64,000 bases of DNA from Pseudorhodoferax sp. Leaf267 (GCF_001422405.1 NZ_LMMV01000025.1:64107-128106); one strand, 5' to 3'. Counted from the stretch's first letter, positions 34,618 to 43,821 are shown. Made by a program: numbers and translations. Notes: generated by a model not told the origin, from the sequence alone.

Positions 34618-36072
34618 TCAGCGGTCGTCGACCGCCCACTCCAGCAGAGCGTCCAGGGCGGGGCGCGCTGCCGGCGCGTTGGCGTGGTTCACGATGCCCA
34701 CCACCACGTAGCGCCGGCCGCTGCGGCCCGTGGCGTAACCGGCGACCGAAGCCACGTCGCGCAGCGAGCCCGTCTTGAGCCAGGCGTTGCCGACCACGTG
34801 GACCAGGCCGCGCTCGCGCATGCGCTCGGTGGTGCCGTCCACGCCGGCCAAGGAGAGTGACTGCAAGTAAGCGTCTGCTTCTGCGTGTTGCCCCGCCAGC
34901 TGCAGCATCCTGCCCAGGGCGGCCGGCGTGATGCGTTCATCGCGGCTGAGGCCGGCACCGTTTTCCAGCAGGGGCGCGGGCGTCGCCGCACCGACGAAAC
35001 GGCGCCACCATGCGGTGATCGCGTCGCGGCCGTCGGCCATGCGCGCCGGCACATGGCGCTGCGCGGCCAAGGTCAGGACCAGTTGCTGGGCCATGACGTT
35101 GTTGCTGCGCTTGTTCACATCGGCGATCACCTCGGCCAGCGGCAACGATGGCGCGCCCATCAACAAGCGGGCCCGGGCCGGCGGGCGCCCTTCGCGCACC
35201 GTGCCGTCCACCTGCCCGCCCGCCACCCGGAACAGCGCCAGCAGCGCGCGGCTGGCGTAGCTGGCCGGGTCGATGTAGGCCACGGCCCATTCGCGCTCGC
35301 CGCAGCGGGCCGGGTAGCGGCCCAGGAAGCGCGCCTGCGCCGGGTCGGAGAAATCGGCCTGCAGCGCGGCGCGCCAGTCGCCGCAGGCCTGGTCCGGCGC
35401 CAGCGGCACCTGGGCATCGACGGTGACGCCGGCCAGCGGCGGCTCGCTGGTGACCAGCACCGTGTGGCCCTCGGTCTGCGGCGTGAAGCGCAGGATCAGG
35501 GCCTTGAAGTTCACGAGCAGGCCGTCCGGCGCGACGTTGTAGGGGCGCAGCGGCTCGTTGTCGAAGGCGGCCGGGTCGTGCGCCGGCACGTCGAAGATGC
35601 TGTGGTCCAGCACCATGTCGCCGCGCACGCGCCGCACGCCCAGGGCTTGCAGCTGACGGAAGGCCGCGTCGATGCGCTCGAGCACGAGCTTCGGGTCGCC
35701 GCCGCCCTGGATATACAGGTTGCCGTTCAGCGTGCCGTCCAGCACCGGGCCGTCGGCGTAGAAGCGCGTCGTCCAGGTGTAGCCACTGCCCAGCGTGTCC
35801 AGCGCCGCCAGGGTGGTGACCATCTTCATGACCGAGGCCGGGTTCATGGCTTCGTCGGCGCGGTGGCGCAGGCGCGCGGCATCGCCGTGCAGCGGCAGCA
35901 CCAGCATGGCCACGGCATCGCGCGGCACGCGGGCCCGCGCCAGCGCGGTGGCCACGCCGGCCGGCAGTGGCTGGTCGGCCCCAGCCGGCGCGGCCAGTGC
36001 AGGGCCGATGCCCGAGGCGGCCCACAGACCCGCCAGAAGACACAGGCGACGGAACAGGCGTGGTGGCGGCAT
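34618..36072 (-). CDS. dacB: D-alanyl-D-alanine carboxypeptidase/endopeptidase (PBP4, DacB type)
   Basis: Periplasmic low-molecular-weight penicillin-binding protein trimming peptidoglycan cross-links; 484 aa. The start at 36072 gives MPPPRLFRRLCLLAGLWAAS and a signal peptide ending near residue 28. All three active-site motifs are present: SVMK (Ser80, Lys83), SNN (KRSNNVMAQ) and KTG (WLKTGSLRDV). The large insert between the first two motifs is typical of class C PBPs. The open frame continues upstream without a start that makes sense, so the Met before the signal peptide was used. It is divergent from tsaB with 52 bases between. Confidence 0.95.
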   Translation of the reverse strand: MPPPRLFRRLCLLAGLWAASGIGPALAAPAGADQPLPAGVATALARARVPRDAVAMLVLPLHGDAARLRHRADEAMNPASVMKMVTTLAALDTLGSGYTWTTRFYADGPVLDGTLNGNLYIQGGGDPKLVLERIDAAFRQLQALGVRRVRGDMVLDHSIFDVPAHDPAAFDNEPLRPYNVAPDGLLVNFKALILRFTPQTEGHTVLVTSEPPLAGVTVDAQVPLAPDQACGDWRAALQADFSDPAQARFLGRYPARCGEREWAVAYIDPASYASRALLALFRVAGGQVDGTVREGRPPARARLLMGAPSLPLAEVIADVNKRSNNVMAQQLVLTLAAQRHVPARMADGRDAITAWWRRFVGAATPAPLLENGAGLSRDERITPAALGRMLQLAGQHAEADAYLQSLSLAGVDGTTERMRERGLVHVVGNAWLKTGSLRDVASVAGYATGRSGRRYVVVGIVNHANAPAARPALDALLEWAVDDR

Positions 36073-36124
36073 GGCGCGCGAGTCTACTGCCGGGCCTGGC
36101 GCGGCCCCGCCGATAATCCGCCCC

Positions 36125-36844
36125 ATGCGCAAGGGCCTGGACGATCTGAAACTGCTGGCTTTCGACACCAGCACCGAGACGCTGTCGGTGGCGGTGGCGC
36201 ACGGTGGCCGCGTGCTGGCGCGCAGCGAGCCGGGCGGCGCCCGCGCATCGACCGCCTTGCTGCCGGCCATCCTGGAGCTGCTGGCGCAGTCGGGCCTGGC
36301 GCTGGCGCAGCTGGACGCCATCGCCTTCGGCTGCGGCCCGGGCTCGTTCACGGGCCTGCGCACCGCCTGTTCCGTGGCGCAGGGCCTGGCGTTCGGCACC
36401 CAGGCGCAGCGTACCGGTGGCGTGCCGGTGTTGCCGGTCGACACGCTGTTGGCCGTGGCGGAACAAGCGCGCCAGCAGGCGGGCGCCTGCCAGGTCGTGG
36501 CCGCGCTCGATGCGCGCATGGACGAGGTCTACACCGGCCGCTACATCCATGCCGATGGGCTCTGGCAGCGCGACGGCGAATTCGCGTTGCAGGCACCCGA
36601 GGCCGTGCGGGTGCCCGACGGCTGGGCGCTGGCGGGCAACGCCGGCGCGGTGTACGGCGTGCGGCTGGCCGCATCGCCCGGCATCGCGGCCCTGCCGGCC
36701 GCCGAGGCCATGCTGCACCTGGCCCCGCAGCTGCTCGCAGCCGGCCAGGCCGTGGCGGCGCACCTGGCCCTGCCGCTGTACATCCGCGACAAGGTCGCCA
36801 AGACCACCGCCGAGCGCCTGGCCGAACGGGCGGCAGCGGCATGA
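36125..36844 (+). CDS. tsaB: tRNA threonylcarbamoyladenosine biosynthesis protein TsaB
   Basis: Scaffold partner of TsaD/TsaE in tRNA t6A modification; 239 aa. LLAFDTSTETLSVAV near residue 10 is the ASKHA phosphate-1 loop, and IAFGCGPGSFTGLRTACSVAQGLA near residues 66-90 is the TsaB signature. Its stop overlaps the rimI start (ATGA). The ATG at 36125 follows CCGCCCC and no strong ribosome site is seen. Together with the Sua5-type gene at 30989 this gives two t6A genes within 6 kb. Confidence 0.96.
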   Translation: MRKGLDDLKLLAFDTSTETLSVAVAHGGRVLARSEPGGARASTALLPAILELLAQSGLALAQLDAIAFGCGPGSFTGLRTACSVAQGLAFGTQAQRTGGVPVLPVDTLLAVAEQARQQAGACQVVAALDARMDEVYTGRYIHADGLWQRDGEFALQAPEAVRVPDGWALAGNAGAVYGVRLAASPGIAALPAAEAMLHLAPQLLAAGQAVAAHLALPLYIRDKVAKTTAERLAERAAAA

Positions 36845-37311
36845 GCGCAGTGCCCGATGCGACCCAGGAAGCGCGCTTCGAGCCGCTGACGGTGGGCTGG
36901 CTGCCCGCCGTGACCGCCGTCGAGCAGACGGCCTACACGCATCCGTGGACGCTGCGCAACTTCCGCGACGCGCTGGACGCGGGCTACCAGGCCCAGGTGC
37001 TGGTGGCCGGCGAAGCGCTGCTCGGCTACTTCATCGCCATGAAGGGCGTGGACGAAGTGCACCTGCTCAACATCACGGTCGCGCCTGCCCACCAACGCCA
37101 GGGCTGGGCCCGCGTCATGCTGGACGCGCTGGCGCTGTGGTCGCGCGGCCAGCACGCGCAATGGCTGTGGCTCGAGGTGCGCTCCAGCAACCTGCGCGCG
37201 TTCCAGATCTACGCCGCACACGGGTTCCGGCGCGTGGGCCTGCGCAAGGCCTACTACCCCGACACCGCCTTCAAGCGTGAAGACGCGATCGTGATGAGCC
37301 TGCAGCTGTGA
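36841..37311 (+). CDS. rimI: Ribosomal-protein-alanine N-acetyltransferase
   Basis: GNAT-fold acetyltransferase of 156 aa, of the RimI type that acetylates the N-terminal alanine of ribosomal protein S18. The acetyl-CoA motif is VAPAHQRQGWARVMLDAL near residues 80-97, followed by WLEVRSSNLRAFQIYAAHGF and the RimI-like ending VGLRKAYYPD. The ATG overlaps the tsaB stop, an arrangement conserved across proteobacteria. The uracil-DNA glycosylase gene follows after 15 bases. Confidence 0.94.
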   Translation: MSAVPDATQEARFEPLTVGWLPAVTAVEQTAYTHPWTLRNFRDALDAGYQAQVLVAGEALLGYFIAMKGVDEVHLLNITVAPAHQRQGWARVMLDALALWSRGQHAQWLWLEVRSSNLRAFQIYAAHGFRRVGLRKAYYPDTAFKREDAIVMSLQL

Positions 37312-37326
37312 GGATGGATTAAGCCG

Positions 37327-38220
37327 ATGGCCTTGCAACTGGACGCGCGACAACGCGCGATGCTTGAGGAAATGCACGTGCGCGTGTGGTGGCCGCAAGA
37401 GGCGCCGGCGCCACAGGCCGCGGCCGAACCGGCACCCGCGCCGACCGTGGTGCCGCCGGCCGCGCCGGTTGCAGCACCGGCCGTCGCCGAGCCACCGCCT
37501 GCCAGGCCAGCCGTTCGCGCACCCGCGCCCAGCCCGGCCCCTGCCGCCTGGGCCGACGCCGTGGCCACCACCGCGCAGGACGTCCGCGCCGCCGCCATTG
37601 CCGGCATGGACTGGCCCGCGCTGCAGCAGGCCGTGGCTGGCTGCCAGGCCTGCAAGCTGTGTGGCACCCGCAGGAACACCGTGTTCGGCGTCGGCCCCAC
37701 GCTGGCCGACGCCGCCGCGCCGCCGCGCGTGGACTGGCTCATCGTGGGCGAGGCGCCCGGCGAGCAGGAAGACCTGCGCGGCGAGCCCTTCGTCGGCCAG
37801 GCCGGCAAGCTGCTGGACAACATGCTGCGTGCCGTGCACGTCAGCCGGCACGGCGAGGCGGCAGAACCGCAGCGCGCGGCCTTCATCGTCAATGTGCTCA
37901 AGTGCCGCCCGCCCGGCAACCGCAACCCCGAGCTGGACGAGGTGGCCCAGTGCGAGCCCTTCCTCAAGCGCCAGATCGCGCTGCTGCAGCCGAAGATCAT
38001 CCTGGCGGTGGGCCGCTTCGCCGTGCAGTCGCTGCTGGCCGCCAGCGTGCCCGACGTGCAGACCACGCCGCTGGGCCGGCTGCGCGGCAAGGTCTACCGC
38101 TACGAGGGCGTGCCTGTGGTCGTGAGCTACCACCCGGCCTATCTGCTGCGCAGCCTGCCCGAGAAGGCCAAGGCCTGGGCCGACCTGTGCCTGGCCAAGG
38201 AGACGCTCAAGGCGTCGTGA
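37327..38220 (+). CDS. Uracil-DNA glycosylase, family 4 (Fe-S type)
   Basis: Removes uracil from DNA; 297 aa. An Ala/Pro-rich linker occupies about residues 25-85, then the family-4 catalytic domain begins. CQACKLCGTR near residue 105 supplies two of the four Fe-S cysteines, and KCRPPGNRNPE near residue 195 and the following QCEPFL supply the others. The catalytic motif is VGEAPGEQEDLRGEPFVGQAG near residues 140-160. The C-terminal HPAYLLRS is the conserved leucine-loop region. It is third in the tsaB-rimI run. Its 3' end overlaps the convergent EamA gene by 14 bp. Confidence 0.94.
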   Translation: MALQLDARQRAMLEEMHVRVWWPQEAPAPQAAAEPAPAPTVVPPAAPVAAPAVAEPPPARPAVRAPAPSPAPAAWADAVATTAQDVRAAAIAGMDWPALQQAVAGCQACKLCGTRRNTVFGVGPTLADAAAPPRVDWLIVGEAPGEQEDLRGEPFVGQAGKLLDNMLRAVHVSRHGEAAEPQRAAFIVNVLKCRPPGNRNPELDEVAQCEPFLKRQIALLQPKIILAVGRFAVQSLLAASVPDVQTTPLGRLRGKVYRYEGVPVVVSYHPAYLLRSLPEKAKAWADLCLAKETLKAS

Positions 38221-39097
38221 CCGGCCGCTGCGGCCACAGCACCGAGGCGATGGCCAGCACCATCAGCCCCATGGCCGCCCAGTCCTGCCAGTGCAGCGCC
38301 TCGCCCAGCCACCAGGCACCGCTGAACACGCCCAGGATGGGGATCAGCATCACCGACAGCGACGAGGCCACCGGCGGCAACGCGCGCGCCAGCGTGAACC
38401 ACACGACCTGCGCCACGGCAAAGATCAACAGGCCGTTGTAGAGGATCGCGCCCCAGACCGGCGGCGTGGGCGCTGCCCAGCGCGCGTGCTCGAAGGTGGC
38501 GCTCAACGCCGTCATGATGAGCATGCTCATGGCCGTCATCCAGAACACGATGGTGGGCGTGGGCACGGGAATCGTGTGGCGCCGCATCTTCTGCGTGCCC
38601 ACAGCCCAGGTGGCGGCGCCCGCCAACGCCAGCAGCACCCCGACCGGCCGGCCCGCCATGTTGCTGAGCTCGTGCCACAGCAGCAACAGCACGCCCAGCG
38701 CCGCCGCCGCCACGCCACCCCAGGCACGCGCGCGCAGCCGTTCGCCGAAAAACAGCGCGCCGATCACGGCCGAGAAGATCGGCATCGAATAGCCCAGGAT
38801 GGCGGCGCGCCCGCTGGACAGCGCCTGCACCGCCAGCACCATCAGCGCATGCCAGACGAACATGTTGGTCACGCCCAGCCAGAACAGCGCGCCCCAGTAT
38901 GGGCGCGGCACGCGCAAGGGGATGCGCAGCGCCAGCAGCCCCAGGCCCAGCAGCGGCGTGCCGATCCACAGCGACAGCGCGCGAAAGGTCAGCGGCGGGT
39001 AGCCCGTCACGCCCACCTTCATCACCGGCCAGTTCAGGCCCCAGACGATGGTGAGCGCCACCAGCATCAGCACTTGTCGCGTGGTCAGGGCCTGCAT
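38207..39097 (-). CDS. EamA/DMT family transporter
   Basis: Ten-helix inner-membrane permease of the drug/metabolite transporter family, 296 aa, with the two EamA repeats visible ([20 protein letters not shown] at the start, [20 protein letters not shown] near residue 150). The conserved Pro/Trp-rich first helix and [20 protein letters not shown] near the end fit the family. The substrate cannot be read; relatives export amino acids or metabolites. The start at 39097 leaves 46 bases to the divergent pyrF. The 3' end overlaps the glycosylase gene. Confidence 0.92.
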   Translation of the reverse strand: MQALTTRQVLMLVALTIVWGLNWPVMKVGVTGYPPLTFRALSLWIGTPLLGLGLLALRIPLRVPRPYWGALFWLGVTNMFVWHALMVLAVQALSSGRAAILGYSMPIFSAVIGALFFGERLRARAWGGVAAAALGVLLLLWHELSNMAGRPVGVLLALAGAATWAVGTQKMRRHTIPVPTPTIVFWMTAMSMLIMTALSATFEHARWAAPTPPVWGAILYNGLLIFAVAQVVWFTLARALPPVASSLSVMLIPILGVFSGAWWLGEALHWQDWAAMGLMVLAIASVLWPQRPVTTP

Positions 39098-39143
39098 GGG
39101 CGGCGATGGTAGTCGGCGGGACCGCGTTCGTAGAATCGCCCGC

Positions 39144-39983
39144 ATGACTTTTCTCGAGATGCTGCAGGACGCGGAGACGCGCAATGGTTCCATGCTGTGC
39201 GTCGGCCTGGACCCGGACCCGGCCCGCTTCCCTGCCGGCCTGCGCGGCGACGCGGCCCGCATCCACGACTTCTGCGCCGCCATCGTCGACGCCACGGCCG
39301 ACCTGGCCATCGCCTTCAAGCCGCAGATCGCCTACTTCGCCGCGCACCGCGCCGAGGCCCAGCTCGAACGCCTGATCGCCCACATCCGCCGCGCCGCGCC
39401 GCACGTGCCCGTGATCCTGGACGCCAAGCGCGGCGACATCGGCTCCACGGCCGAGCAGTACGCCATCGAGGCCTTCGAGCGCTACGGCGCCGACGCGGTC
39501 ACGCTGTCGCCCTTCATGGGCTTCGACTCGGTCGAGCCCTACCTGCGCCACCACGGAAAGGGCGCCTTTTTGCTGTGCCGCACCTCCAACCCCGGCGGCG
39601 ACGATCTGCAGAACCAGCGCCTGGCCTCGGTGGACGGTGCGCCGCTGCTCTACGAGCATGTGGCGCGGCTGGCCCAGGGCCCGTGGAACCGCAACGGCCA
39701 GCTGGGGCTGGTCGTCGGCGCCACGTACCCGGCCGAGCTGGAGCGCGTGCGGGCCTTGGCGCCCACGCTGCCGCTGCTCATCCCCGGCGTGGGCGCGCAG
39801 GGCGGCGATGCCGAGGCCACGGTGCGGGCCGCCTGGCGCGGGCAGGGCGGGCAGACCACCGGCCCGGCCGTGGTCAGTTCATCGCGCGCCATCCTGTACG
39901 CCTCGTCGGGCGACGACTATGCGCAGGCCGCGCGGGCCGAGGCCCAGCGCACGCGCGACGTGCTGCACGCCGCGCGCCTTTAG
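39144..39983 (+). CDS. pyrF: Orotidine 5'-phosphate decarboxylase (type 2)
   Basis: Final step of UMP synthesis; 279 aa, the longer type 2 form. [13 protein letters not shown] near residue 18, [18 protein letters not shown] near residues 90-107 with the catalytic Asp-Lys-Asp, and [12 protein letters not shown] near residue 210 are all present. The ATG at 39144 is only seven bases past a TAGAAT that looks like a -10 (39131-39136), so the message may be almost leaderless. The stop overlaps the end of lrgB on the other strand by 4 bp. Confidence 0.97.
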   Translation: MTFLEMLQDAETRNGSMLCVGLDPDPARFPAGLRGDAARIHDFCAAIVDATADLAIAFKPQIAYFAAHRAEAQLERLIAHIRRAAPHVPVILDAKRGDIGSTAEQYAIEAFERYGADAVTLSPFMGFDSVEPYLRHHGKGAFLLCRTSNPGGDDLQNQRLASVDGAPLLYEHVARLAQGPWNRNGQLGLVVGATYPAELERVRALAPTLPLLIPGVGAQGGDAEATVRAAWRGQGGQTTGPAVVSSSRAILYASSGDDYAQAARAEAQRTRDVLHAARL

Positions 39984-40705
39984 AGCCAGCGGAACACCAG
40001 CGGCATCAGCAACGATGCCAGCACCACCTGCAGCCCGAGCGCCAGGCCCGCATAAGCCCCGGCATCCGCGTCCACCTGCATCGCCCGCGCCGCGCCAATG
40101 CCATGGGCGGCCGTGCCCAGCGCGAAGCCGCGCGCGCGCCAGCCTGCCGGGTCGCGCGCGATGCGCAGCAGGTCGAACAGGTACTTGCCGCTCAGCGCGC
40201 CGATCAGCCCCGTCAGCACCGCGAACACGGCCGCCAGCGCCGGGATGCCGCCGATGGCCTGGGCCACGCCCATCGCCACCGGCGCGGTGACCGACTTGGG
40301 CGCCAACGACAGCACCACGTCGGCCGGCAGCTGGAGCGCATGGCCCAGCGCCACGGCCGTAGCGCTGGCCGCCGCGCCGCCAGCCAGCGCTGCGAGCAGC
40401 AGCCGGCCCCAGCGCGCGCGCAGTTCCGCACGCCGCTGCCACAGCGGCCAGGCCAGCGCCACGACGGCCGGGCCCAGCAGGAAGTGGATGAACTGCGCAC
40501 CGGCGAAGTAGGTGGGGTAGGGCACGCCCGTGGCCAGCAGCACGGCGGCGATCGTGAGCACGCTCCACAACACAGGATTGGCCCATGGGGCCTGGCGCAA
40601 GCGCGCATAGACGGCCTGGGCCAGCACGTAGACCACCAGCGTGGCCGTGAGGCCGAACAGCGGCGTGGCAGAAAGATAGACCCAGAGCTCGACGAACTGC
40701 GCCAT
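39980..40705 (-). CDS. LrgB/CidB family membrane protein
   Basis: Membrane protein of 241 aa with about seven helices, partner of CidA/LrgA in holin-like control of autolysis and, in some bacteria, pyruvate or glycolate movement. [25 protein letters not shown] near residues 60-85 and [20 protein letters not shown] near residues 130-150 are diagnostic, as is [15 protein letters not shown] near the end. It starts one base after the cidA stop, with AAGGA inside cidA as ribosome site. It is third in the ATPase-cidA-lrgB unit and convergent with pyrF. Confidence 0.94.
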   Translation of the reverse strand: MAQFVELWVYLSATPLFGLTATLVVYVLAQAVYARLRQAPWANPVLWSVLTIAAVLLATGVPYPTYFAGAQFIHFLLGPAVVALAWPLWQRRAELRARWGRLLLAALAGGAAASATAVALGHALQLPADVVLSLAPKSVTAPVAMGVAQAIGGIPALAAVFAVLTGLIGALSGKYLFDLLRIARDPAGWRARGFALGTAAHGIGAARAMQVDADAGAYAGLALGLQVVLASLLMPLVFRWL

Positions 40706-40706
40706 G

Positions 40707-41045
40707 TCAGTCCTTCTTGCCGGGGCGCAGTACCAGCACTGTGACCACAATGCCGACCCAGGTCGACAGCACGATCACGACGAGCATGCGCAGCCCGAAT
40801 TCGGCCAGCAGACCCAGGTGCGTGATCACCCCCACGCCCACCGGCACGAACAGCAGCGACAGATGGCCCAGCAGGAAGTCGGCGCAGGCCGCCACCGGCG
40901 TGCGCACGGCTTCCCAGCGCAGCGCGACGAGCAGCAGCACCATGCCGACCACGGGGCCGGGGAAGGGCAGCGAGAAGCCACGTGCCAGCAGTTCGCCCAG
41001 CGATTGCAGGGCGAGCAGCCAGGCGAGTCCGCGCAGGGCGATCAT
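40707..41045 (-). CDS. CidA/LrgA family holin-like protein
   Basis: Small membrane protein of 112 aa with four helices, proposed to oligomerise like a phage holin and work with the LrgB family. The pattern LRGLAWLLALQSLGELLAR then LPFPGPVVGMVLLLVAL is typical. The ATG (41045-41043) overlaps the TGA of the upstream ATPase gene (ATGA), implying translational coupling, while lrgB starts one base past its stop. The usual LysR-type CidR gene is not adjacent. Confidence 0.93.
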   Translation of the reverse strand: MIALRGLAWLLALQSLGELLARGFSLPFPGPVVGMVLLLVALRWEAVRTPVAACADFLLGHLSLLFVPVGVGVITHLGLLAEFGLRMLVVIVLSTWVGIVVTVLVLRPGKKD

Positions 41046-42244
41046 GGGCTTTCAAACCATGTTGGCAGGGGCACGCCGCCAGAGCCGATCACCATGGGCC
41101 TGGCCTGCGGGAACGCGTTGCGGAACGCGTCGAGACCGGACGGGTTGCCGCGTGGGCGGCCGCTCTTGACCTCCAGTGCGAACAGGGCTTGGGCATCGGG
41201 CAACACATAGTCCACCTCCTTGCCAGATTCATGCCAGTAGTGCAACGCGGGGTGCGTGCTGCTGTGCGTGAGCCGGCGCGCGAGCAGTTCGGCGCCTACC
41301 GCGCTCTCGACCATGCGGCCCCACAGCTCGGGCGTGGCGCGCAGCTGCGCGAAGCCCCAGCCGTCGGACACGGCCAGGGCCCCCATCAGCGCCGTGTTGA
41401 AGACCTGCAGCTTGGGGCTGGAGGCCCGCTGGCGCACGGCCTGGCCGGCGTACTTCTGCAGGCCGCAGACCATGCCCGCGCCTTCCAGCAGCTCCAGGTA
41501 GTGCGCCAGCGTGGTGGTGTTGCCGGCATCGGCCAGCTGGCCCATCATCTTCTGGTAGCTCAGCATCTGACCGCTGTAGCGGCAGGCCAGGTCGAAGACG
41601 CGGCGCAGCAGGGCGGGCTTTTGCACCGGGGCCATCAGCAGCACGTCTTTGCTGATAGTGGTCTCGATGAGCGCGTCGCGCACGTAGGTGGCCCAGCGCG
41701 TCTCGTCGTGCACCAGCGGCGCGGCGCCGGGGTAGCCGCCATAGAAGATGAACTGCTCCAGCGTGAAGTCGAAGGCCTCGCGCATCTCGGTGTAGCGCCA
41801 GTGGCCCATGCGCGTGATCTCGAAGCGGCCGGCCATGCTCTCCGTCAGTCCGCGCGCGATCAGCAGCGGGGCCGAGCCCAGCACCACGGCGCGCACGTCG
41901 CGGCCGGCGGCAGTGTCTTCGTCCCACAGGCGCTTGACCTCCTCGGTCCAGCCGGGCAGCTTCTGCGCCTCGTCGAGCACCAGCACACAGGCGCCTGTCT
42001 GCGCGGCCAGCGCGCGGGCCGTCTCCCATTGGGCGGACAGCCAGCTCGTGCCCTGCAGGCCGGGGCTGTCGGCGCTGACGCTGTGCTGGGCGATGCGGTC
42101 GCTGGCCAATGCTGCCAGCGCTTGCCGTACCAGCGTGGTCTTGCCCACCTGGCGCGGGCCGGCCACGACTTGCAGAAAGCGGCGTGGCTCGCGCAGGCGT
42201 TCGATGAAAGAGGGGAGTGCAGCGCGCTGGATTTGCTGGGGCAT
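41042..42244 (-). CDS. AAA ATPase with DUF4143 domain
   Basis: A 400-aa ATPase of the AAA_14/DUF4143 group. Walker A is GPRQVGKTT (residues 29-37) and Walker B is VLVLDEAQKLP near residue 90. DUF4143 follows (RYSGQMLSYQKMMGQLADAG..TTTLAHYLELLEGAGMV), then a PD-(D/E)XK-like end (GKEVDYVLPDAQALFALEVKSG). Functions in this family are poorly known; some are linked to addiction or defence loci. The ATG at 42244 was preferred over a TTG five codons earlier. The gene sits directly behind three phased palindromes, and its stop overlaps the cidA start. Confidence 0.9.
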   Translation of the reverse strand: MPQQIQRAALPSFIERLREPRRFLQVVAGPRQVGKTTLVRQALAALASDRIAQHSVSADSPGLQGTSWLSAQWETARALAAQTGACVLVLDEAQKLPGWTEEVKRLWDEDTAAGRDVRAVVLGSAPLLIARGLTESMAGRFEITRMGHWRYTEMREAFDFTLEQFIFYGGYPGAAPLVHDETRWATYVRDALIETTISKDVLLMAPVQKPALLRRVFDLACRYSGQMLSYQKMMGQLADAGNTTTLAHYLELLEGAGMVCGLQKYAGQAVRQRASSPKLQVFNTALMGALAVSDGWGFAQLRATPELWGRMVESAVGAELLARRLTHSSTHPALHYWHESGKEVDYVLPDAQALFALEVKSGRPRGNPSGLDAFRNAFPQARPMVIGSGGVPLPTWFESP

Positions 42245-42251
42245 TCTGGAA

Positions 42252-42312
42252 TTACTCAATCCACTGAGATCATTTACTCAATGGACTGAGGTATCTTACT
42301 CAATGGATTGAG
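42252..42312. repeat. Three tandem 17-bp palindromic repeats with exact 22-bp period
   Basis: TTACTCAATCCACTGAG at 42252-42268, TTACTCAATGGACTGAG at 42274-42290 and TTACTCAATGGATTGAG at 42296-42312. Each begins exactly 22 bp after the last, about two helical turns, so all face the same side of DNA. Each unit is a dyad (CTCAAT-N2-ATTGAG is perfect in the third). They end eight bases before the ATPase start and so overlap its promoter or leader. Probable operators for cooperative binding; the factor is unknown. Copy number could vary by slippage. Confidence 0.85.
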
Positions 42313-42339
42313 TAGTTCAAATTCGAGCGCCGCTTGTCG

Positions 42340-43821
42340 TCAAAACCGGGGCAGGTCCGGGTGCGCGATCTGCCCGCCACGCACCAGCATCTTGCCGTAT
42401 TCGGCGCAGCGGTTCAGCGTGGGGATCACCTTGCCGGGGTTCAGCAAACCCTTGGGGTCGAAGGCGTGCTTGAGGCCCATCATCTGTGCGTTCTCCTCGG
42501 CCGAGAACTGCACGCACATGCTGTTGAGCTTTTCCACGCCCACGCCGTGCTCGCCGGTCACGGTGCCGCCCATGGCCACGCTGGTCTCCAGGATGTCGGC
42601 GCCGAACAGCTCGCAGCGGTGCAGCTGGTCCGGGTCGTTGGCATCGAACAGGATCAGCGGGTGCAGGTTGCCGTCGCCGGCATGGAACACGTTGGCGCAA
42701 CGCAGGCCGTACTTCTTCTCCATCTGGGCAATCGCCAGCAGGATGTCGGCCAGGCGCTTGCGCGGGATGGTGGAGTCCATGCACATGTAGTCGGGGCTGA
42801 TGCGGCCGGACGCGGGGAAGGCGTTCTTGCGCCCGCTCCAGAAGCGCAGGCGCTCGGCCTCGTTCTGGCTCACGGCAATCGCGGTGGCGCCGCAGTCGCG
42901 CAGCACGGCGCTCATGCGGCCGATCTCTTCCTCCACCTCTTCAGGCGTGCCGTCGCTCTCGCACAAGAGGATGGCCTCGGCCGTGAGGTCGTAGCCGGCG
43001 TGCACGAAGTCCTCCACGGCCGCCGTCATGGGCTTGTCCATCATCTCCAGGCCGGCCGGGATGATGCCGGCTGCGATCACGGCGGCCACGGCATCGCCGG
43101 CTTTGCGCATGTCGTCGAAGCTGGCCATGATGCAGCGCGCCAGCAGTGGCTTGGGCACGAGCTTGACGGTGACTTCGGTGGCCACGGCCAGCATGCCCTC
43201 CGAGCCGATGGCCACGGCCAGCAGGTCGAGCCCGGGCGCGTCCAGCGCGTCGCCGCCGAAGGTGACGGGCTCGCCATCGGCCGTGAAGCCGCTGATCTTG
43301 AGCACGTTGTGCACGGTCAGGCCGTACTTCAGGCAGTGCACGCCGCCCGAGTTCTCGGCGATGTTGCCGCCGATGGTGCAGGCGATCTGGCTCGATGGGT
43401 CGGGCGCGTAGTACAGGCCGTGCGGCGCGGCGGCCTCGCTGATGGCCAGGTTGCGCACGCCGCACTGCACGACGGCCGTGCGCGCGAGCGGGTCCATCTT
43501 GAGGATCTTGTTGAACTTGGCCATGGACAGCGTGACGCCCTGCGCATGCGGCATGGCCCCGCCCGACAGGCCGGTGCCGGCGCCGCGCGCGACCACGGGC
43601 ACGCCCAGTGCATGGCAGGTCTTGAGCACGGCCTGCACCTGCGCGTAGGTCTCGGGCAGGGCCACGGCCATGGGGCGCTGGCGGTAGGCCGTCAGGCCAT
43701 CGCACTCATAGGGAACGGTGTCTTCGGTTTGCGACAGCAGCGCGTGCGCGGGCAGCACGCGGCGCAGCGCGTCGATGGCCTGCGCGGCGGGGGGGTAGCT
43801 CGTGGGGCTGGGGTCGGGCAT
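42340..43821 (-). CDS. FAD-linked oxidase, GlcD/D-lactate dehydrogenase type
   Basis: Flavoprotein of 493 aa that probably oxidises a 2-hydroxy acid such as D-lactate or glycolate. The PCMH-type FAD domain shows PVVARGAGTGLSGGAMP near residues 75-92 and TIGGNIAENSGGVHCLKYG near residues 145-165. The C-terminal cap domain has FHAGDGNLHPLILFD and GTVTGEHGVGVEK, with the flavin-linked His pair. The start at 43821 has GAGGAAG upstream. The glcE and glcF partners are not adjacent, so it may act alone as in yeast-type Dld enzymes. It lies between a LysR gene and the ATPase repeat array. Confidence 0.9.
   Translation of the reverse strand: MPDPSPTSYPPAAQAIDALRRVLPAHALLSQTEDTVPYECDGLTAYRQRPMAVALPETYAQVQAVLKTCHALGVPVVARGAGTGLSGGAMPHAQGVTLSMAKFNKILKMDPLARTAVVQCGVRNLAISEAAAPHGLYYAPDPSSQIACTIGGNIAENSGGVHCLKYGLTVHNVLKISGFTADGEPVTFGGDALDAPGLDLLAVAIGSEGMLAVATEVTVKLVPKPLLARCIMASFDDMRKAGDAVAAVIAAGIIPAGLEMMDKPMTAAVEDFVHAGYDLTAEAILLCESDGTPEEVEEEIGRMSAVLRDCGATAIAVSQNEAERLRFWSGRKNAFPASGRISPDYMCMDSTIPRKRLADILLAIAQMEKKYGLRCANVFHAGDGNLHPLILFDANDPDQLHRCELFGADILETSVAMGGTVTGEHGVGVEKLNSMCVQFSAEENAQMMGLKHAFDPKGLLNPGKVIPTLNRCAEYGKMLVRGGQIAHPDLPRF

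Noticed and set aside
36073-36519. N-terminal extension of dacB by about 149 residues
   Set aside because: The frame is open, but the added sequence overlaps the tsaB gene antisense and would bury the clear signal peptide starting at 36072.
42252-42312. Possible CRISPR array
   Set aside because: The 22-bp period consists of a 17-bp palindrome plus a 5-bp gap. There are no spacers of normal length and no cas genes nearby.
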